From positions 1 through 63,639 of the forward strand of contig JAGXHL010000016.1 of assembly GCA_024636215.1 (NCBI GenBank): DNA of 63,639 nt, read 5' to 3'. The DNA is from Deltaproteobacteria bacterium. Its GTDB lineage: Bacteria; Desulfobacterota; Desulfuromonadia; Desulfuromonadales; BM103. Shown in pieces: positions 35,578 through 43,525 of the stretch (positions are counted from its first letter, which is position 1; each line of letters opens with the position of its first letter). The notes under the pieces are model-generated. The model was not told where the DNA came from, searched no databases, and saw nothing but the letters and a program-made list of their open reading frames with translations. The translations under genes were made by a program, and so were the position numbers.

Positions 35578-35646
35578 ATGAACAAGCTGAACCATGAAGC
35601 AACTACCGAGGAATCCTCGGCAGATCATTTGAAGGAAAGTACATGA
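35578..35646 (+). CDS. 22-codon leader frame overlapping hsdM
   Basis: A short open frame, MNKLNHEATTEESSADHLKEST, starts at 35578. Its TGA overlaps the hsdM start as ATGA, and GGAAAG within it serves as the hsdM ribosome site. There is no clear Shine-Dalgarno before its own ATG. It may be a coupling leader or simply chance, and no function is known. Confidence 0.35.
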   Translation: MNKLNHEATTEESSADHLKEST

Positions 35647-37248
35647 CCAAAGAACAACTCAGCCAACTGGGTAAAACCCTCTGGGCCATTGCCGATGACC
35701 TGCGCGGCGCGATGAACGCCGACGATTTCCGCGACTATATGCTGTCGTTTCTGTTTTTGCGCTATCTCTCCGACAATTACGAGGCCGCCGCCAAAAAGGA
35801 GCTGGGGCAGGACTACCCCAGGCTGGAAGCAAATGAGCGCCGCGCGCCCCTGGCGGTGTGGTATCAGGATAATGCTGACGATGTGGCGGAGTTTGAAAAG
35901 CAGATGCGCCGCAAGATGCATTATGTGATCCACCCGGATTATTTGTGGAGCAGCATTGCCGAGCTGGCCCGCACCCAAAACGCGGAGCTGCTGCAAAACC
36001 TGGTGCGTGGCTTTAAATACATTGAAAATGAATCCTTTGCCAGCACCTTTCAGGGTTTGTTTTCGGAAATTAACCTGCATTCCGAAAAATTGGGCCGCAG
36101 TGCGACGGACCGCAACAAGAAACTCTGCACCATTATCAGCAAGATTGCCGAGGGCATCGCGCAGTTCTCCACCGACAGCGACATTCTGGGGGACGCTTAC
36201 GAATACCTGATCGGCCAGTTTGCCGCCGGCTTCCGGTAAGAAGGCGGGCGAGTTTTACACTCCGCAAAGCGTCTCCACCATCCTCTCGCGCATTGTCACG
36301 CTGGATAGCCAGGAACCGGCCACCGGCAAAAAGAAAAAGCTTAACCGCGTGCTGGACTTTGCCTGCGGTTCCGGTTCGCTGCTGCTCAATGTGCGCAGCC
36401 AGATGGGGCCACACGGTATCGGCATGATCTATGGTCAGGAAAAGAACATCACCACCTACAACCTGGCACGCATGAACATGCTGCTGCATGGGTTGAAGGA
36501 TACCGAGTTCGACATTCATCACGGCGATACCCTGGAAAACGACTGGGATATCCTTAATGAGATGAACCCGGCCAAGAAGCTCCAATGCGATGCGGTGGTG
36601 GCCAATCCGCCCTTCAGCTACCGCTGGGATCCCAACGAGGTCATGGGCGAAGACTTCCGCTTCAAAAGCCATGGCCTTGCGCCTAAATCAGCGGCGGATT
36701 TCGCCTTTTTGCTGCACGGCTTTCACTTCCTTGGCGATGAAGGCACCATGGCCATCATCCTGCCTCACGGCGTGCTGTTCCGGGGTGGCGCGGAAGCGTG
36801 CATCCGCACCAAACTGCTCATGGACGGTCACATCGACACCGTGATTGGCCTGCCGGCCAACCTGTTTTTCTCCACCGGTATCCCCGTGTGCATTCTGGTC
36901 CTGAAAAAATGCAAAAAGCCTGATGACGTACTCTTCATCAACGCCAGCGAACACTTTGCAAAAGGCAAGCGGCAAAATGCGCTACGTCCCGAGGATATCG
37001 ACAAAATCATTGACTCCTACCAGTTCCGTAAAGATGAAAAACGCTACGCCCGGCGCGTATCAATGGAAGAGATCGAGAAGAACGATTACAACCTGAATAT
37101 TTCCCGTTACGTCAGTACTGCCGAAGCCGAGCCGGAAATCGATTTGGCCGCTGTCCATGCACAAATGGCTGACGTTGAAAAGCGTATTACCGAGGCCGCC
37201 GAGTCGCACAACCGCTATCTGAAGGAACTGGGTTTGCCACCGGTGTGA
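35643..37248 (+). pseudogene. hsdM: Type I restriction-modification DNA methyltransferase, frameshifted
   Basis: N-6 adenine methyltransferase subunit of a type I system. The first part (35643-36239, 198 residues) is the HsdM N-terminal helical domain and ends GQFAAGFR. The second (from 36220, another frame) resumes with GKKAGEFYTPQSVS, the SAM motif DFACGSGSLLLNV and the catalytic NPPF. One additional T in GGCTTCCGG near 36229 explains the break; removing it gives the family's GQFAAGSGKKAGEFYTP. The DNA is otherwise intact to the normal C-terminus (ELGLPPV). No hsdS or hsdR follows. A sequencing error is possible, but the lack of partners argues for decay. Confidence 0.85.
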
Positions 37249-37301
37249 CTGTAGCTTAATAAAAAAGATTCGCGGCTTTAGCAGTGGACAATCGCGCATG
37301 A

Positions 37302-37420
37302 AGACGACTCCTACGGCGTCATTCCGGCATGATTTTAGCCGGAATCCAGGTTTTGCAGAGTTGACAAGTGGATCCCCGATAGAACCACTCGGGGATGACG
37401 ACCCTTGGGCCGGCAGGTGA
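37302..37420. repeat. Right inverted repeat of the 33.8-37.4 kb island
   Basis: Reverse-complement partner of 33778-33899. It starts 53 bases after the hsdM stop and comprises the same two palindromic units in inverted order. Confidence 0.9.
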
Positions 37421-37436
37421 ATCGTTACATAGGTTA

Positions 37437-37580
37437 AGCCCTGAAAAAAGGGTGCTCACAGATATTCAGGACTTGAAGGAAAAGGGCCTTTATTCACAAC
37501 CCCAGTGGATTCAAAATCCCGGTGCTGGGCGAAGTCCCAGTTACAGGCTACCCGATCGAATTAAATATCTTTTTCTGAAT
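37437..37580 (+). pseudogene. Possible winged-helix remnant
   Basis: The frame SPEKRVLTDIQDLKEKGLYS ... NPGAGRSPSYRLPDRIKYL resembles the C-terminal winged helix of Fic or AlbA-type proteins (a ...DIQDLxEKGxL...GAGRSxxYxL pattern). It has no start of its own and runs out of the inverted repeat, so it is probably a fragment of a gene deleted with the rest of the locus. The DNA from 37580 to 37750 has no gene; a weak TTGACA/TAGAAT promoter-like pair with 15-base spacing lies at 37666-37692. Confidence 0.3.
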
Positions 37581-37756
37581 AGTCTGGAACCGATCCAGGC
37601 GATCTTCATCTGCCCAATCTTTCGGCGTTTTTTACGAGCGATCGTCGCTGCGCAACGATTTCTTCTTGACAACGGAAATGGTCTGTTAGAATTGAAATGT
37701 AGGTTACTCGTCCCGTTGTTAAGAATCATTTGCTGCTTAAATGAGGAGAAATGCAC

Positions 37757-37984
37757 ATGTCCAGGATCTTGACGGCAAAATTTGCATCCGAAGATACCCT
37801 GAAGAACGCAGAACGCGATATCCAGAATAGCCTAATTTCCGGATTCCCGAATGAAAAAATCTTTGTCGATAAAGACAAGAAGGAGATCAAGATCAATGCT
37901 TCGACAGGCATAGAAAGTGAGATCAGGGCAATATTCGAGACTCATGGCGCTACTAGCGTGACTGAAACAGACGCGAAGGGGTAG
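37757..37984 (+). CDS. Hypothetical 75-residue protein
   Basis: Small soluble protein, not recognised. The pattern of strands and helices (RILTAKFASEDTLKNAERDI; KIFVDKDKKEIKINA; ESEIRAIFETHGATSVTE) suggests a ferredoxin-like beta-alpha-beta fold. GAGGAG eight bases upstream favours the second ATG (37757). It lies just outside the decayed island. Confidence 0.65.
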   Translation: MSRILTAKFASEDTLKNAERDIQNSLISGFPNEKIFVDKDKKEIKINASTGIESEIRAIFETHGATSVTETDAKG

Positions 37985-38020
37985 CGCAGGGCTTGCCCGG
38001 CAACCACCACCCGGAGCCGA

Positions 38021-38062
38021 GAGCCGGGGACACACAAAGTTGAGCCGGAGACACACAAAGTT
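38021..38062. repeat. 21-bp tandem repeat, two units
   Basis: GAGCCGGGGACACACAAAGTT is followed by GAGCCGGAGACACACAAAGTT, differing at one base, then GAGTGTCCC. It lies in the space between the small hypothetical gene and cysG, which converge. The spacer otherwise holds nothing recognised. Confidence 0.85.
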
Positions 38063-38177
38063 GAGTGTCCCTTAGCGCCCCTTTTGCTGCGGCAAGACCA
38101 GATCGTCCATATGCTGCGGCAAAGAAGTGGGTAGCTGTTGCCGATATTTTTTGCTCAAACTTGCACTGCTCACAATT

Positions 38178-39470
38178 CTACACTTCATGCCCCTTCATCT
38201 TAGCCCCCTCCATTGAACAACCATGAGGTAGAATTGAACTGAGTTTCACAACCTCGCCGAAAACCAGGATTGCAGGTCGTTTGGCTTGACAAGCGTCCTC
38301 AGCCATTTTTTCAATTGAAGTGATAATGGTTTCTTGATTGCGACGCGTTGCATTGGACACAATGGCGACTGGCATCTTGGCAGAGACTCCTTGCCGTAAA
38401 GCAAGCGCAGAAATCTCCTTCGCAAAACTTAATCCCATTAACACCACAGTCGTATGGTTGGGGATTTGCAATAATGGAAGCCAATCAGTATTGAGTCGGC
38501 TTCCGGCAAGATGGGCAGAGACAATCGACGCGTTGGTGGCATAGCCTCTTGACGTCAAAGGGATGCCCGCCGCCGAGGGGGCTGCAACGGCGGAACTGAG
38601 ACCGGGGATGACCCGTACCCGCACACCGTGACAGGCCAGGAATTGTGCTTCTTCAGCACCACGACCGAAGATGTACGGGTCGCCACTTTTTAATCGCGCA
38701 ACTCTAAGGCCATGAGATGCTTGCTCCAGAATGAGGTCGTTTATCTCTTCCTGTTTCAGCCCGTGTGCCTGTTTTTGTTTGCCAACATATATTTTCTCTG
38801 CCCGCTTCGGGATGAGATCAAGAATCTCCTTGGTAATCAGGTGATCATATAGAACCACCTCCGCCTCACCAATACATTGGAATGCTTGAAGCGTCAGCAG
38901 GTTAACATCACCAGGGCCGCAGCCAACCAAATCGACCTGGGCCAGGCGCCGAAGGGTTCCTGCTCTGGTTGCTTCTACATTTATTCTCTGCTGCGCTCGC
39001 TCGGAGGCCTTCTCCTCGACAAAAGCAGCCATCTCTCCAGGAATGACTCTCTTGATGTGATCACGTACTGCCTGCCCCAAGGTGGGGCTGGCACCATCAG
39101 TGGATACCGCAATTTTCAAGCGACCGTAATTGAGTAACGAGGCGAAATAAAAATCCGAACTTGCCGGATCATCGACGATGTTCAGAAGCAGATATCGCTC
39201 AGCCTTGGCCCGTTTGAGCAGAGCTTTGACGTTTGGATTGCCAGTCGCATCGATAATGATGTTGAATGCAGCGATGTCACTTGCTGCGACATCTTTAATC
39301 CGAGTAACCTGTTGCATACCAAGCGTCTGGAAGGCGTTTTCAAAACTGCTCGCCAGCAGTTCAAAGTGAATTTGATTCTCCTTCAGGACAGTCGCTTTAT
39401 GCAGGGCAACGCGGCCGCCGCCGATGAGCAATATGCGAGGATCTTTTAGCAGGACAGGCAGAGTCGACAT
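38178..39470 (-). CDS. cysG: Sirohaem synthase (precorrin-2 dehydrogenase / uroporphyrinogen-III methyltransferase)
   Basis: 430-residue bifunctional or trifunctional enzyme. Residues about 1-170 form the NAD-dependent dehydrogenase/ferrochelatase part (ILLIGGGRVALHKATVL; IIDATGNPNVKALL; NIVDDPASSDFYFASL). Residues about 180-420 are the SAM methyltransferase (VGCGPGDVNLLTLQAF; RLKSGDPYIFGRGAEE; IPGLSSAVAAPSAAGIPLTS). It supplies the sirohaem needed by the sulfite reductase directly upstream on the same strand (24-base gap). Confidence 0.93.
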   Translation of the reverse strand: MSTLPVLLKDPRILLIGGGRVALHKATVLKENQIHFELLASSFENAFQTLGMQQVTRIKDVAASDIAAFNIIIDATGNPNVKALLKRAKAERYLLLNIVDDPASSDFYFASLLNYGRLKIAVSTDGASPTLGQAVRDHIKRVIPGEMAAFVEEKASERAQQRINVEATRAGTLRRLAQVDLVGCGPGDVNLLTLQAFQCIGEAEVVLYDHLITKEILDLIPKRAEKIYVGKQKQAHGLKQEEINDLILEQASHGLRVARLKSGDPYIFGRGAEEAQFLACHGVRVRVIPGLSSAVAAPSAAGIPLTSRGYATNASIVSAHLAGSRLNTDWLPLLQIPNHTTVVLMGLSFAKEISALALRQGVSAKMPVAIVSNATRRNQETIITSIEKMAEDACQAKRPAILVFGEVVKLSSILPHGCSMEGAKMKGHEV

Positions 39471-39493
39471 GATCTTCCAATTTCTTGACCAAG

Positions 39494-40786
39494 CTATTCC
39501 AGGGTGCGAATCAGGTCATAAAGGTCGGCTGCGGAGAGCTTTTCCGCAATAGGTCGGCCGAGATGTTGATCATCTCGACGATAGAGATCAAAAAGAGGCC
39601 ACTTGCAACCCGCTTCGTCGCTGACAAGTTTGCTGGTAACAATGCCGTATTCAGCCAGTTGAGGCTGAGAGCAACTGTTGCTGCAACCGGAAATCGCCCA
39701 GCTCATATCTTTGACGGATTCTTTGATCAGTGTGGTTATGTGCCACGCTATATCCCGGGTCGCAGAGAGTCCCATACGACATTCGTGGTTGCCGGGGCAG
39801 ACTCTGAATTTTGCGATAATCCCGGAAGAATCAAGCTTGATATCATTTTGTTCTAAAACTTTTTTGAAAGTTTCCATTTCTTCGGCTGATTCAGCCAGCA
39901 AGGCGATGTTCTGGTTCGCAGTCGTAGCCAGGTATCCCTTTCCGTTTTCTGAGGCAATTGTTGCAAGTCGGTACAGCGCGTCCGCTTCCAACTCACCGGC
40001 AAAAACAGGAATTTCGAGAAAGGTCACCTGAGGCGCCAGAACCTGAAGGTGTTCGAGTTCTGCCTGTTTGGCTTGAGGCCGCCGGGTCATTTCAGCTTTC
40101 AGACGCTTTCGAAATGCTTCTTCTCCGATCGTGTTGAGCAAAAATTTGAGCCGTTTAGGCGGTGGGGTTTTCTCGCGATAGACTTGCACCACGGATTCAA
40201 TCAGATGGATCAGCCGGTTTTCTGCAACGTTCCGTTCAAGCAGGAAACCAGACTGTGGCTCACGCCCCAGCCCTCCCGCACACCAGACGTCAAAGACGGC
40301 CGGGTGACTGTCGGCATCAACCATTACGATGCCGAGATCTTGAATCAGATGGCGCGCCCCCTGATAAACGGCCTCAACGCTTATTTTGAATTTCTTGGGC
40401 AGACCCTCGAAGTCAGGGTTGCCAGCAAAGTGTTGGTTAAGTTTCTGTGCGACAGCATGAACAACCTGAAAACCGGGTTTATAGGTCGTGCTGCAGGAAA
40501 TCCCCCGAACGGCCCCGCCACAGGCACCGCGGGTGGTCAAGCCCACCTCGGCCAGACGCGAAAACACCTCTTCCAGGTGCTCGTACCTGAGCCAGTGGTA
40601 CTCAATGCTGCCTCGACTGGTCAAGTGCAGCATGCCGTTGCTCAGGCGCTTACTGAGGTCAGAGATAGTTTCCGCCTGAGCACTGGTAAGAAGACCGGCG
40701 GGGATCTTGACCCGTAGCATGAAATGGTCGTTTTTGTCCTGTCGGTATACACCGTACAGTCTTAGTTCCTGGTCGTTTTTGGACAT
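39494..40786 (-). CDS. Sirohaem sulfite/nitrite reductase
   Basis: 430-residue member of the sulfite/nitrite reductase haemoprotein family, somewhat shorter than CysI. The cluster and sirohaem ligands are in CPGNHEC (C-x5-C, near residue 330) and GCSNSC (C-x3-C, near residue 370), which are correctly ordered. The N-terminal half has the ferredoxin-like repeat TSRGSIEYHWLRYEHL and GACGGAVRGISC. Next to cysG and opposite an APS reductase, it is most likely an assimilatory sulfite reductase, although a ferredoxin-nitrite reductase cannot be excluded. No cysJ flavoprotein is nearby. Confidence 0.85.
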   Translation of the reverse strand: MSKNDQELRLYGVYRQDKNDHFMLRVKIPAGLLTSAQAETISDLSKRLSNGMLHLTSRGSIEYHWLRYEHLEEVFSRLAEVGLTTRGACGGAVRGISCSTTYKPGFQVVHAVAQKLNQHFAGNPDFEGLPKKFKISVEAVYQGARHLIQDLGIVMVDADSHPAVFDVWCAGGLGREPQSGFLLERNVAENRLIHLIESVVQVYREKTPPPKRLKFLLNTIGEEAFRKRLKAEMTRRPQAKQAELEHLQVLAPQVTFLEIPVFAGELEADALYRLATIASENGKGYLATTANQNIALLAESAEEMETFKKVLEQNDIKLDSSGIIAKFRVCPGNHECRMGLSATRDIAWHITTLIKESVKDMSWAISGCSNSCSQPQLAEYGIVTSKLVSDEAGCKWPLFDLYRRDDQHLGRPIAEKLSAADLYDLIRTLE

Positions 40787-40898
40787 GATTTTTACTCTCG
40801 CTCCTTACCAAAAGTCCTCTGAGGTTTCCTAATAGGTCGCAAATATACACATTGGATGTATTTCAAACCGCACAGGATGCGTTTAAAGCTTATATGTA

Positions 40899-40919
40899 AC
40901 TTGACAAGCCGTGTCAAGT
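40899..40919. promoter_or_regulatory. Palindromic operator candidate in the sulfur divergon
   Basis: The perfect inverted repeat ACTTGACA-AGCCG-TGTCAAGT lies in the 345-base gap between the divergent reductase and cysH genes. An eight-base dyad with a five-base spacer is typical of a dimeric regulator. TTGACA is also a -35-type hexamer. Confidence 0.6.
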
Positions 40920-40985
40920 ACAGTATTGTTTCGCCTGTAAAATGTACTGCAATAATATGTATAATTAATAAGATGCTCGTCAGAA

Positions 40986-41100
40986 AGCCACACGGTTACT
41001 GTGGATACCCGTAAGTGGCTCATGCTGCAGATGCCACGCTGCTTGCTGCGGGTTTGTTCCTGATGCAGTGTGCACAATGGTGCCCAGCTATGTTCGGGCA
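40986..41100 (+). ncRNA. Structured leader of cysH (candidate)
   Basis: Two hairpins: AGCCAC+ACGG paired with CCGT+GTGGCT (40986-41020) and TGCCC/GGGCA (41081-41100), the latter ending about 20 bases before the ribosome site. It matches no riboswitch class I know. Function is unproven. Confidence 0.4.
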
Positions 41101-41131
41101 GCAATAAAAACAAGGGAAAGAGAGAACTGCT

Positions 41132-41863
41132 GTGAAAAGTTTCAACCTCAATGAAGCCAATCGAACTCTTTCAGGTCAAAGCGCTATCGAACGAATTGCC
41201 TACGGTGTCGAACGGTTTGGCAAGCGAGCGGTGCTTCTTTCGAGTATGCAGAAGACTGCATCAGTCCTTATGCATTGTTTTCACAGGCTGGGCCTGGAGC
41301 ATGATATCGTTTTTGTTGATACGGGCTTTCACTTTTACGAAACACTGCGTCTGCGTGATGAGTTTATGCGCAAGTACAAGCTCAACATCATGACTCTTTA
41401 TCCGGCTATGACACCTGAACAACAGGAAGCCGAATACAGCTGCAAACTCTACAAAACCCAGCAAGGGCAACCTGTCTGTTGTGCATTACGCAAAGCGCAA
41501 CCATTCCTTGATTACATGAATCAAAAGCAAAAGCAGCTCGCCTTTGGTGGACTTCGCAAACAAGAAGGAAACGCCCGTGCCAATCTGGAGATATTGTCAG
41601 AGGACCCACGGTTTCATGGCTACAGTCTCAATCCAATTCTGGATTGGACTGAGGAAATGGTCGATGAATATATCCGGGAACATCAGGTTCCGACACATCC
41701 GTTACATTTACAAGGTTATCCCAGCGTCGGCTGTCAGTGCTGTACAACACCTGTTGAGGAAAATGAAGACGCCAGAGCTGGACGTTGGCGCCATTTGCGG
41801 GCGGAGGGTGAAGCTGGCCCGGTATATTGTGATCTCAACTTCTCTGATGGCGCTGGTATATAA
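41132..41863 (+). CDS. cysH: APS/PAPS reductase (4Fe-4S type)
   Basis: 243-residue assimilatory reductase converting activated sulfate to sulfite. The PAPS-reductase fold is evident (LLSSMQKTASVLMHC; VDTGFHFYETLRLRDEF). Cysteines CC (116-117) and CQCC (201, 203, 204) fit the [4Fe-4S] ligand pattern of the APS-preferring type. The catalytic cysteine at 233 lies in YCDLNFSDG, a variant of the usual ECGLH tail. The start is GTG at 41132, with a purine-rich site (GAAAGAGAGAA) upstream. It is divergent from the sulfite reductase-cysG pair. Confidence 0.9.
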   Translation: MKSFNLNEANRTLSGQSAIERIAYGVERFGKRAVLLSSMQKTASVLMHCFHRLGLEHDIVFVDTGFHFYETLRLRDEFMRKYKLNIMTLYPAMTPEQQEAEYSCKLYKTQQGQPVCCALRKAQPFLDYMNQKQKQLAFGGLRKQEGNARANLEILSEDPRFHGYSLNPILDWTEEMVDEYIREHQVPTHPLHLQGYPSVGCQCCTTPVEENEDARAGRWRHLRAEGEAGPVYCDLNFSDGAGI

Positions 41864-41966
41864 GGGGTGATCAACGACCTGGCACATGCCTTCTGGCAGT
41901 CTGTTGAGTCTGGTAACTTTCTCTGTCTGATCGTGGCGCCTGATTGTCTCTATTCTACCCGGACCC

Positions 41967-43316
41967 CTAACAGAGCCCTCTTTTAATTCTGTAAGCTAAA
42001 ATATGTCGTGGGATGTGCAGGAGTTCAGCAGCTTTAGTACGATTTCCCCCCGATACCACTAATGCTTGAGCAATAGCCTGACGTTCAATTTCTCTTAAAG
42101 GAAATCCCGCTGGTGGCATATATACAACACGCGGTTCCCGGCGTCCGTTACTAGCTTGAACGTGCATTGGCAGATCCTCTTTATGTATCAATTCGGTACG
42201 AGCAAGAATGGCCAGACGCTGCATAAGATTTTCCAGTTCTCTAACATTACCTGGCCACGAATAGTTCTGCATGACTTCCAGAGTCTCTGAAGAGAGTTTC
42301 AGGTTACGACCCTCGGCGTACCTATTAAGAAAATGCTGTGCGAGAAGGGGTATATCTTCCGGTCGTTCCCGTAAAGACGGTAGTGTCAAAGGAAGGACCG
42401 CAAGACGATAATAGAGATCGCTACGAAATTGCCCCTGTTCCATTAATTCTTCCAGATTGCAATTCGTGGCAGCTATGATCCTGACATGGATAGTTTTCAC
42501 GGAACCGCCAACCGGCGCAATCTCTTGTTCTTGAAGGGCTCTGAGTAGTTTGGGCTGCAGATTCAACGGCAAATCACCGATTTCATCAAGGAACAGAGTG
42601 CCTCCTTCAGCCTGTCCAAATTTCCCTAAATGATCACTTGCTGCACCGGTAAAGGCTCCGCGAACGTGGCCAAAAAGTTCACTTTCCAACAGCTCCGCTG
42701 GAATTGCCGCACAGTTGACAGGAATAAATGGACCATTACGACAAACACTTCGATCGTGAAGAAGTCTTGCCGCCAACTCTTTTCCTGTTCCGCTCTCACC
42801 GAGGATTAATATGCAGGCACTGGAGCTCGCCATCCGTCTGATGAGGTCATGAACAACCTGCATGCCGTGGGAATCACCCAACAGAGTTCTGTGGCCTTTA
42901 CTTGTTAAAGCCACTTTCAGCTTTTTATTTTCCTTTTGCAAACCATCAAAAGCCAGGGCTTTATAAACAGCCAGGAGCAGTTGATCACGACTGAACGGCT
43001 TGGGCAGATAATCAAATGCTCCCAAACGGATTGCATCAACGGCCTGCTCTAGCGAACTGTAAGCCGTGACAACTAGAACCAGAGTGTCCTTACGATAGGA
43101 CTTGATTTCGGACAATAATTCAAGGCCGCTGGATTCTCCCAAACAAATATCTGTTATCACAAGCCTTGGATTAATACCTCTCACGAGCATCAAACCGTCA
43201 CGGGCGTTATCGGCCAGGTGTAGTTTGTAGCCAGCTTGCTCCAGGGAATGCTGCATAATACGTCTCTGGCTAGCGTCATCTTCAATCAATACAATCGACC
43301 CACCATTTTCAGGCAT
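41967..43316 (-). CDS. Sigma-54-dependent response regulator (NtrC family)
   Basis: 449-residue transcription activator. The receiver domain (about 6-120) has D56 in LVITDICLGESSG and the KPF lysine. The AAA+ domain (about 145-375) has Walker A GESGTGKE (173-180), the sigma-54 contact GAFTGA (220-225) and Walker B GTLFLDEIGD. The C-terminal Fis-type HTH includes SGGNRTKAAELLHI. No histidine kinase is next to it, so it is an orphan. It is the last of three leftward genes with the propeller and porin, which may be its targets. Confidence 0.95.
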   Translation of the reverse strand: MPENGGSIVLIEDDASQRRIMQHSLEQAGYKLHLADNARDGLMLVRGINPRLVITDICLGESSGLELLSEIKSYRKDTLVLVVTAYSSLEQAVDAIRLGAFDYLPKPFSRDQLLLAVYKALAFDGLQKENKKLKVALTSKGHRTLLGDSHGMQVVHDLIRRMASSSACILILGESGTGKELAARLLHDRSVCRNGPFIPVNCAAIPAELLESELFGHVRGAFTGAASDHLGKFGQAEGGTLFLDEIGDLPLNLQPKLLRALQEQEIAPVGGSVKTIHVRIIAATNCNLEELMEQGQFRSDLYYRLAVLPLTLPSLRERPEDIPLLAQHFLNRYAEGRNLKLSSETLEVMQNYSWPGNVRELENLMQRLAILARTELIHKEDLPMHVQASNGRREPRVVYMPPAGFPLREIERQAIAQALVVSGGNRTKAAELLHIPRHILAYRIKRGLC

Positions 43317-43407
43317 ACTTCCTCCCTTACATTAAACAGAATGATGCGAGAAATATGCCACGAATAAAGCACAATAATTACAGAAACTTAGGAGTTTAAA
43401 CGCAAGC

Positions 43408-43433
43408 GGCCCTGTTGGATAACCAACAGGGCC
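43408..43433 (-). terminator. Perfect hairpin after the propeller gene
   Basis: GGCCCTGTTGG and CCAACAGGGCC pair around ATAA. It lies 72 bases after the propeller stop in the leftward direction and is followed by GCTTGCGTTTAAA. It separates the propeller gene from the sigma-54 regulator. Confidence 0.75.
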
Positions 43434-43451
43434 GGAAGAATATTCCACAGA

Positions 43452-43525
43452 CTGCAAACGAGCTAAAATCTGTTCTCAAACTTCTAGATTTTTCGCTTCG
43501 GTCTCTATTGCCGGACAGCCTCCTG
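43452..43525. repeat. MITE-like palindromic element, copy C (half element)
   Basis: Only the right half of the family is present: CTGCAAACGAGCTAAAATCTG at the left end through to GCCTCCTG at 43525. The reversed terminus reads CAGGAGGCTGTCCGGCAATA against TAGCAGCCTGTCGGGCGATA. It overlaps the last seven codons of the propeller gene and supplies its TAG stop. Confidence 0.75.

Noticed and set aside
37395..37772. Complete 125-codon gene after hsdM
   Set aside because: Its start lies inside the right inverted repeat and its end runs into the next gene; only the middle looks like a protein fragment, listed as a remnant.
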